This document shows, in pieces, positions 1 through 5,219 of a DNA stretch of 12,924 nucleotides (position 1 is the stretch's first letter; the number at the start of each line of letters is the position of its first letter). The translations under genes were made by a program, and so were the position numbers. Source of the stretch: an uncultured Bacillota bacterium (GTDB taxonomy: Bacteria; Bacillota; Clostridia; Peptostreptococcales; Anaerovoracaceae); the NCBI GenBank assembly GCA_946629205.1, contig CAMOXP010000023.1, positions 1 to 12,924 on the forward strand, in the 5' to 3' direction. The notes beneath the pieces are model-generated. The model was not told the DNA's origin. It saw only the letters and a program-made list of their open reading frames with translations, and did no database searches.

Positions 1-72
1 GACGACCTCAGCCAATACGATGATAAGATCAAAGAGCTGACAGAGCAGGTGCACGTCACAAAATCCAAGTAA
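1..72 (+). CDS. C-terminal fragment of an upstream gene (unrecognised)
   Basis: Frame 1 is open from the window edge to a TAA at 70-72 and encodes 23 highly charged residues rich in D, K and E, ending in VTKSK. A hairpin terminator follows 12 bases later and a promoter after that, which supports a real gene end. The fragment could be the tail of a coiled coil or a soluble C-terminus, but it is too short to assign to a family. In many Bacillota the gene before gdpP encodes a YybS/DUF2232 membrane protein. Nothing visible here confirms that, and the hydrophilic tail neither supports nor excludes it. Confidence 0.5.
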   Translation, partial: DDLSQYDDKIKELTEQVHVTKSK

Positions 73-84
73 CCGCAGCAGCAG

Positions 85-114
85 AAGGAGCGGGAAACCG
101 CCCCTTATTTTATT
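85..114 (+). terminator. Rho-independent terminator after the upstream gene
   Basis: AAGGAGCGG (85-93) pairs with CCGCCCCTT (98-106) around a GAAA tetraloop (94-97), with one A-C mismatch in the middle of the stem. The T-rich run ATTTTATT follows at 107-114. It starts 12 bases after the TAA of the upstream fragment and lies before the gdpP promoter, so it separates the two transcription units. Confidence 0.75.
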
Positions 115-170
115 GGATCAGGTTCAGAAACAGGCTCCGGACCTTACAGTATTTTCAGAATCTGGGGGTT

Positions 171-199
171 TTGCATTGCTGCGTTGCTTTTGCTATAAT
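171..199 (+). promoter_or_regulatory. Extended -10 sigma-A-type promoter driving gdpP and the downstream array
   Basis: A perfect TATAAT -10 box lies at 194-199, preceded by TGC at 191-193, which makes the extended -10 form TGnTATAAT. A weak -35 box, TTGCAT, lies at 171-176, exactly 17 bases upstream. Transcription would begin near 206, giving a leader of about 42 bases before the gdpP start. The weak -35 is compensated by the extended -10. No clear operator palindrome was seen. Confidence 0.72.
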
Positions 200-247
200 A
201 TACGTTACGATAATATGCCTTATTGTGCGCATTTTTAGGAGAGTTAA

Positions 248-2029
248 ATGTACGTAGGACGAATCGAACGGCTGCTGGCCTACTATTCACCCTTGCCCAT
301 GTGCATCGTGAACGCCCAGGGCAAGGTGACGAGAGCCAGCAGAAAGATCGCAGAAGTGTTCAAGTATGACGGGATCATCGATCAGGATGTATACGTTCTT
401 ACCGGAATCAGGATGCCGGAGCTTGTGAAAGCAGCGGAGGAGGAAACGCCGCTGTTTGTCAAGAGGAATGAGAAGACGTTCCGGATCGGATGCTGCTTCC
501 TCGGCGGAGAAGGGGAGGACGGATCACACGAGGGGGCGTCCCTGATCCTGCACTTCACGGACATCACAGATTACGAAGAACTGCTGAAGAAGTACAACGA
601 CGAACGGGTCTATATGATGCTGGTCAATGTTGATAATTTCGATGAGCTGACAGCCAGCAACGACGGAAACGAGAGCGGGATCACCGCGAGCATCGACCGG
701 CTTCTGCGGGACTGGGCTGCGGAAATGGGCGCCATGATCGTACGGTACAAGGAGAATCTGTATGAACTGGTCATCACAAATCGCAGTTATGAAAAACTCG
801 TTGAAGAGCGGTTCCCGATCCTCGACAGAGCCAGAGGAATCGAGTCGAACGCGGACTTCCCGGTGACGCTCAGCATCGGCGTGGGAATTGGCGGGGACAG
901 CCTGGTGGAACTGGACGACTTCGCCCAGGAAGCGCTTGATATGGCCCTCGGACGCGGCGGCGATCAGGCCGTTGTCAAGGACGGCAGCAGCTTCGAGTAT
1001 TACGGCGGAAGCACACAGAGCGTGGAGAAGAGCAACAAAGGCAAATCCCGTATCATCGGACACGCCCTGACGACCCTCATGGAACAGTCTTCGAGGATCT
1101 TTGTCATGGGACATAAGAATCCGGACATGGACAGCTTCGGCGCAGCCATCGGCATCGCGCGGCTGGCGAAATCCGTCGGCAAGGATGCTTACATTCTGCT
1201 CAGCGAATACAACGAGACCATGATCGATATGGTTTCAGATGCGAAAAAAACAGGGGAGTATGAGTTCGTTACAGGCGAACGGGCGCTTAGCCTCATCGAA
1301 AAAAATTCCCTTGCAGTTGTGGTGGATACCCACAGGCGTATGCTGGTCGAGTCAGCCGAGCTGATCGACAATGTAGACCGCCTCGCGATCATCGACCATC
1401 ACAGAAAGGCGGAGGACGTCTTCACGAATCCGAGTCTTTCCTATCTGGAATCCTATGCGTCATCAGCTTCAGAGCTGGTCACAGAGATCCTCCAGTACCG
1501 GCTCGGCAAGAAATCTCTTTCTCGGTATGAAGCGGATGTACTGATGGCGGGCATCATGCTCGACACGAACAGGTTCGCAGTCAAGGCAGGCGTGCGGACC
1601 TTTGAAGCGGCTTCCTGGCTGAGGAGGGCCGGCGCGGACCTCTCCAGGGTCAGACGGTATTTCCAGGAGTCGCCGGAGAATTTCATCAACCGGGCCAACG
1701 GCATCGTAAACGCGCGCATCCTGGAAAACGGCATCGCCATGTCCATCTGCGATGCGCAGACGATCAACACACAGATCGTCAACTCGCAGATCGCGGATGA
1801 ACTGCTCACGATCAAAGGCACCCGCGCCAGTTTCGTAGCCGGCAGGAATGAGGACGGCATGACCGTTGTCAGCGCCAGATCGCTGGGCAATATGAATGTA
1901 CAGACGATCATGGAGCATTTCGGCGGCGGCGGGCACATGAACACTGCGGGAACGAAGACGGATCTTTCGCCGGAGGAGATCCTGCAGCAGATAGAAGAAT
2001 ACATCAAAACCACAGAAACAACACAATAG
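248..2029 (+). CDS. gdpP: GdpP-like c-di-AMP phosphodiesterase (PAS-degenerate GGDEF-DHH/DHHA1), lacking membrane helices
   Basis: GdpP-family proteins hydrolyse cyclic di-AMP to pApA and control osmolyte transport, cell-wall stress tolerance and beta-lactam response in Bacillota. Visible here are a PAS-like region (about residues 10-110), a degenerate GGDEF domain (about 120-255, with RYKENLYEL in place of an active GGDEF signature), and a DHH phosphoesterase domain with H289, D293 and D295 in GHKNPDMD, D360 in VVDTHR, D383-H384-H385 and D439 in MLDT. The DHHA1 domain carries GGGGHMNTAG at 559-568. All metal-ligand motifs are present, so hydrolase activity is expected. The protein is 593 residues, against roughly 650-660 for typical GdpP, and the two N-terminal transmembrane helices are absent. 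An in-frame TAA at 245-247 directly before the ATG rules out a longer start, and AGGAG at 237-241 gives good spacing. It is the first gene after the promoter and precedes rplI and dnaB, a conserved Bacillota order. Confidence 0.93.
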   Translation: MYVGRIERLLAYYSPLPMCIVNAQGKVTRASRKIAEVFKYDGIIDQDVYVLTGIRMPELVKAAEEETPLFVKRNEKTFRIGCCFLGGEGEDGSHEGASLILHFTDITDYEELLKKYNDERVYMMLVNVDNFDELTASNDGNESGITASIDRLLRDWAAEMGAMIVRYKENLYELVITNRSYEKLVEERFPILDRARGIESNADFPVTLSIGVGIGGDSLVELDDFAQEALDMALGRGGDQAVVKDGSSFEYYGGSTQSVEKSNKGKSRIIGHALTTLMEQSSRIFVMGHKNPDMDSFGAAIGIARLAKSVGKDAYILLSEYNETMIDMVSDAKKTGEYEFVTGERALSLIEKNSLAVVVDTHRRMLVESAELIDNVDRLAIIDHHRKAEDVFTNPSLSYLESYASSASELVTEILQYRLGKKSLSRYEADVLMAGIMLDTNRFAVKAGVRTFEAASWLRRAGADLSRVRRYFQESPENFINRANGIVNARILENGIAMSICDAQTINTQIVNSQIADELLTIKGTRASFVAGRNEDGMTVVSARSLGNMNVQTIMEHFGGGGHMNTAGTKTDLSPEEILQQIEEYIKTTETTQ

Positions 2030-2034
2030 AGGAA

Positions 2035-2040
2035 TATAAT
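2035..2040 (+). promoter_or_regulatory. Possible secondary -10 box for rplI-dnaB
   Basis: A perfect TATAAT lies six bases after the gdpP stop. The region 17 bases upstream has no good -35 match and there is no TG extension, so this is only a candidate internal promoter. If real, transcription would start near 2047, just ahead of the leader hairpin and the rplI ribosome binding site. It would let L9 and helicase expression be uncoupled from gdpP. Confidence 0.3.
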
Positions 2041-2048
2041 ATTAGAAT

Positions 2049-2069
2049 GGCCGCCGGGAGTTGGCAGCC
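2049..2069 (+). promoter_or_regulatory. Hairpin immediately upstream of the rplI ribosome binding site
   Basis: GGCCGCC (2049-2055) can pair with GGCAGCC (2063-2069) around a seven-base loop, with one C-A mismatch in seven pairs. It ends two bases before the AGGAGG at 2072-2077. There is no T-run, so it is not a terminator. It could be a translational control or mRNA processing element for the L9 gene, or chance in GC-rich DNA. Confidence 0.35.
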
Positions 2070-2071
2070 GC

Positions 2072-2077
2072 AGGAGG
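2072..2077 (+). promoter_or_regulatory. Ribosome binding site that fixes the rplI start
   Basis: AGGAGG lies seven bases before the ATG at 2085. A TTG eight codons upstream (2061) would extend the frame, but it has no ribosome binding site and would add residues not seen in ribosomal protein L9. L9 proteins normally begin MKVILLxDV, matching MVVILLKDV here. Confidence 0.85.
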
Positions 2078-2084
2078 TTATAAA

Positions 2085-2531
2085 ATGGTAGTTATCCTTT
2101 TAAAAGATGTGAAAGGAACAGGTAAAGCAGGTGACGTCGTCAAGGTCAGCGACGGCTACGCGCGCAATATGCTCATCAAGAAGGGGCTCGCCAAGGAAGC
2201 CACGCAGGGAAACGTACGTAACCTGGAGAAGCAGAAGGCTCTGGCAGAAGAAAAGCGGGCGGAAGAAAAGGCAGCCGCTCAGGCAAAGGCAGCAGAACTT
2301 GAAAAGATCGTACTCACCGTTCCGTCCAAAGGCGGCGAGAACGGCAAGCTCTTTGGTTCTGTTACTTCCATGGACATCGCGAAAGCCCTGAAAGATCAGG
2401 AAGGCATCACCATAGATAAGAAGAAGATCGACATGCCGGACGGTCCGATCAAGCAGGCGGGCAACAGCCACGTCGTGGTCAAACTGTATCAGGACGTTTC
2501 GGCTAAGATCAAAGTGAAAGTCACAGTATAA
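2085..2531 (+). CDS. rplI: 50S ribosomal protein L9
   Basis: L9 binds 23S rRNA near the base of the L1 stalk in the large subunit and helps keep the reading frame. The N-terminal rRNA-binding domain is clear: MVVILLKDV, then the basic, glycine-rich loop around GTGKAGDVVKVSDGYARN and LIKKGLA. A long charged helix rich in K, E and A (about residues 45-80) links it to the C-terminal domain, which contains GKLFGSVTSMDIA and ends in a beta-rich segment with KIKVKVTV. The length of 148 residues matches the family norm of about 149. It lies 55 bases after gdpP and 27 bases before dnaB, as in many Bacillota, and is probably co-transcribed with them. Confidence 0.97.
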   Translation: MVVILLKDVKGTGKAGDVVKVSDGYARNMLIKKGLAKEATQGNVRNLEKQKALAEEKRAEEKAAAQAKAAELEKIVLTVPSKGGENGKLFGSVTSMDIAKALKDQEGITIDKKKIDMPDGPIKQAGNSHVVVKLYQDVSAKIKVKVTV

Positions 2532-2558
2532 AACAGATAGGCAAAAGGGGAAAACAAA

Positions 2559-3932
2559 ATGCAGGACATGGGAACAATGGGAACAACGGGAACAATGGAA
2601 GAGAGGATCCCCCCGCAGAACCCTGATGCGGAGAGATCTGTGCTGGGCGCGGCGCTCCTGTCGAAGGACGCGCTGTTCGACGTCCTCGAGACTGTGCGGC
2701 CGGACGACTTTTATGACCCAAACCATAAGGAAATATTCAGCGTTATCTTTGAACTGGGCAGACGAAACGCCCCGGTGGATGCGCTGACGGTATCAGAGGA
2801 ACTGGATAAACGCGGCACCCTTCAAATGGTCGGAGGGCGCTCCTATGTGGCCGGCCTTTCTTCGACGACGCCGACAACGGCAAACGCGGCGGAATATGCG
2901 AAGATCGTTGCGGAGAAGTCATCGATCAGAAAACTCATTAAAACTGCCGACGATATCGTCGCCAAGGGTTATGACAAAAGCATGGATGCAGGACAGCTGA
3001 TGGATTATGCCGAAAACGGGATTTTCGAGATATCCCAGGCGAGTCAGAAAGGCACGTATGTGCCTCTCAAGGATGTCCTCCTCAGCAATATCGACGCCAT
3101 TGACAAGGCCTCTAAACTCAAGGACGGACTGACCGGACTCACTACAGGATTCAAAGATCTGGACGACAAGACATCCGGACTTCAAAAGTCGGATCTGATC
3201 ATCCTGGCTGCCCGGCCTGCCATGGGCAAGACAGCCTTTGCTCTTTCTCTTGCCCTCAATGCGGCGGTAAAGGGCGGCGGGACCGTCATGATCTTCAGCC
3301 TGGAGATGGCGAAGGAGCAGTTGAGCCAGAGATTGCTGTCTATGGAATCGAAGGTGGAGATGCAAAAGCTCAAGACAGGGCGTCTCGAACGGCGTGACTG
3401 GGACGATGTGAATGTCGCCTTGGATGATCTGTCACGAGCTGACATCGTTATCGATGACACGGCAGGCATCAGCATCATGGAGATGAAGAGCAAATGCAGA
3501 AGACTCAAGGCAGAGAGGAAGCTGGATCTCATTGTCATCGACTATCTGCAGCTGATGAACCCGGAAGGAAGATCCTTGGATTCAAGAACCCAGGAAATTT
3601 CCGTCATCTCACGTAATCTGAAGCTGTTGGCGAGAGAACTGGACTGCCCGGTCCTCGTTCTTTCACAGCTTTCGAGAAATCCGGAGCAGAGAACGGACCA
3701 CAGACCGATGCTGTCGGATCTGAGGGATTCAGGGTCTATCGAACAGGACGCGGATATCGTCATCTTCCTTTACCGAGACGAGTACTATCATGACGATACC
3801 GACGCACCGGGTGAGTGTGAGGTTATCATCGCCAAGCAGAGAAGCGGCCCGACGGGAACCATCAGGGTAGCATGGCTGGACAAGATCACGAAATTTGTAG
3901 ACATTGCCGGCGGCGGATTCGGCGCAGTATAA
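2559..3932 (+). CDS. dnaB: Replicative DNA helicase, DnaB family
   Basis: This is the hexameric 5'-to-3' helicase that unwinds DNA ahead of the replisome and binds the DnaG primase. The N-terminal domain starts with the family hallmark ERIPPQNPDAERSVLG (about residues 15-30). The RecA-like motor domain has a Walker A ARPAMGKT at 218-225, a Walker B region IVIDYLQL around 325-332 with D328, SQLSRNPEQR near 369-378, and an arginine-finger region KQRSGPTG at 426-433. The length of 457 residues is normal. AAGGGG at 2545-2550, eight bases before the ATG, supports this start. ATGs at 2568, 2577 and 2595 are alternatives, and 2595 gives the most canonical N-terminus (MEERIPPQN) but lacks a good ribosome binding site. 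The first 13 residues include three GT-containing triplets from a 9-base tandem repeat. It is followed by a DnaD-like gene, pointing to a replication-initiation module. Confidence 0.97.
   Translation: MQDMGTMGTTGTMEERIPPQNPDAERSVLGAALLSKDALFDVLETVRPDDFYDPNHKEIFSVIFELGRRNAPVDALTVSEELDKRGTLQMVGGRSYVAGLSSTTPTTANAAEYAKIVAEKSSIRKLIKTADDIVAKGYDKSMDAGQLMDYAENGIFEISQASQKGTYVPLKDVLLSNIDAIDKASKLKDGLTGLTTGFKDLDDKTSGLQKSDLIILAARPAMGKTAFALSLALNAAVKGGGTVMIFSLEMAKEQLSQRLLSMESKVEMQKLKTGRLERRDWDDVNVALDDLSRADIVIDDTAGISIMEMKSKCRRLKAERKLDLIVIDYLQLMNPEGRSLDSRTQEISVISRNLKLLARELDCPVLVLSQLSRNPEQRTDHRPMLSDLRDSGSIEQDADIVIFLYRDEYYHDDTDAPGECEVIIAKQRSGPTGTIRVAWLDKITKFVDIAGGGFGAV
2568..2594 (+). repeat. Three-copy 9-base in-frame tandem repeat at the dnaB 5' end
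   Basis: The unit ATGGGAACA occurs at 2568-2576 and 2577-2585, and as ACGGGAACA at 2586-2594. It encodes MGT, MGT, TGT. Because the unit is a multiple of three, copy-number change would alter the extreme N-terminus without a frameshift. Two of the copies also carry potential ATG starts. Confidence 0.85.
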
Positions 3933-3956
3933 TACGGCGTAATAATATAGTGAGAA

Positions 3957-5219
3957 ATGGGATTTTACAGAGAAAAGACAAAAGACTATTTTCTGCTTGA
4001 TACGCAGGTAGAAAATCTGTTCATAAACGAATACATGACAGGCGCGCCGGGCGAGTACGTCAAGGTGTATCTTTTCGCGCTCATGTATGCGCAGCTTGGC
4101 GTTGATTTCAGCAACGAAGACATCGCCAAGCAGCTTAGCATGGAGCTTGAAGACGTGCTGAAGGCGTGGACCTACTGGGAGAAGATGGGCATCGTCCGGA
4201 AGATCAGGACTTCCGCAGACAATCCTTTGGAGTACGATGTCGAGTTTGTCCTGCTTAAGGACATGCTCTACGGAAGCCATGAGGACAGCGCTCCGACCGT
4301 TTCCGAGCAGGGGATCAATGCGCAGATGGCGAGCCCTGAATACAGGAATATGTTCGACAAAATTGAGAAGACATTCGGCCGCGTCATCAGCGGGACGGAG
4401 ATGGGGGAAGTCCTGTCATGGATCAATGACTTCGGGGTCGAACCGGAGTATGTTGCTTTTGCAGTAGAATACAGCGCCAGGAAAAAGAAAAAGACCGTCA
4501 ACTACACCGGAACGGTGATCCGGAACTGGATCAGCGAAGGACACAGGACAGTCGAGGATATCAAGCAGCACATTGGGCAGATGGAAGAACGGACCGCGGA
4601 CTACCGGCGGATTTTCAAGGCCCTTGGATGGAACCGGAACTGGACGGAAGAAGAGAAGAGGATCATGGGTCGCTGGTTCGACGAGCTGGGCTTCAGCCTG
4701 GAGCAGATCCTTGAGGCCTGCGCCAAGACCACAGGGATCCCCAACCCAAACATCAACTATGTAAACAGAGTCCTCGAAAACTGGCACGCGGAAGGCGGCG
4801 CGAAGAAAGTAAACGAGGGCGGCCTCGGCACAGCGGAGATCAACAAGTACTATGAGCTTTTGCGCGAGAAGGAGGAGCGGGAAGCTGACAGACGCAGAGC
4901 CGAAGTGTATGAGAAGCTGCCTCAGATCAGGGAGATAGACGAGGAAGAAAGCCGTCTCGGCGCGAGCCTTTCGAGGGTCGTTGTTTCCGACCGGATCGAC
5001 AAACAGGAAGAAATCAGGAAGATAAAAGACACAATAGATAGTTTAAGTGCACAGAAAGCGTTCCTTCTGACAGATCACGATTTTGAACTGGACTATATGG
5101 ACGTCAGATACAGATGTCCGAAGTGCAAGGATACAGGAATGCTGGAAACGGGAGAAAGGTGCCCATGCCACAGGGAAATAACCCCGCAGATGATAAAAGA
5201 ACTGCAGAAAACAGAATAG
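3957..5219 (+). CDS. DnaD-like primosome protein fused to a helicase-loader-type zinc-ribbon domain
   Basis: DnaD proteins remodel DNA at origins and help load the replicative helicase in Bacillota. The N-terminal part (about residues 1-105) looks like a winged-helix DnaD N-domain. Two DnaD C-terminal (DnaB_2 type) modules follow, about 125-200 and 210-280, each with the signature tyrosine and NW pair: NYTGTVIRNW at 182-191 and NYVNRVLENW at 267-276. Residues about 295-420 differ from plain DnaD. A charged helical stretch with YEKLPQIREIDEEESRLG leads to a CxxC...CxC zinc ribbon with C387, C390, C402 and C404, including CKDTG. This resembles the N-terminal helicase-interaction domain of the DnaI/clostridial DnaC loader. 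No AAA+ Walker A or B follows; the protein stops 16 residues after C404, and the same frame past the stop is not ATPase-like. The start has only a weak ribosome binding site, 24 bases after dnaB. The 3' end overlaps the next gene by 55 bases. Confidence 0.85.
   Translation: MGFYREKTKDYFLLDTQVENLFINEYMTGAPGEYVKVYLFALMYAQLGVDFSNEDIAKQLSMELEDVLKAWTYWEKMGIVRKIRTSADNPLEYDVEFVLLKDMLYGSHEDSAPTVSEQGINAQMASPEYRNMFDKIEKTFGRVISGTEMGEVLSWINDFGVEPEYVAFAVEYSARKKKKTVNYTGTVIRNWISEGHRTVEDIKQHIGQMEERTADYRRIFKALGWNRNWTEEEKRIMGRWFDELGFSLEQILEACAKTTGIPNPNINYVNRVLENWHAEGGAKKVNEGGLGTAEINKYYELLREKEEREADRRRAEVYEKLPQIREIDEEESRLGASLSRVVVSDRIDKQEEIRKIKDTIDSLSAQKAFLLTDHDFELDYMDVRYRCPKCKDTGMLETGERCPCHREITPQMIKELQKTE
5151..5159 (+). 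promoter_or_regulatory. Ribosome binding site that decides the M23 peptidase start
   Basis: GGAGAAAGG lies inside the 3' end of the DnaD-like gene, five bases before the ATG at 5165. The earlier in-frame ATG at 5114 has no Shine-Dalgarno-like sequence before it, so 5165 is preferred. Confidence 0.6.

Noticed and set aside
206..247. Possible small hairpin in the gdpP leader (AATATGC with GCGCATT)
   Set aside because: The stem has a mismatch and a wobble in seven pairs and is too weak to call; no known riboswitch fold fits in 42 bases.
2061..2084. TTG at 2061 as an earlier start for rplI
   Set aside because: It has no ribosome binding site, and L9 proteins begin at the ATG at 2085, which has a perfect AGGAGG.
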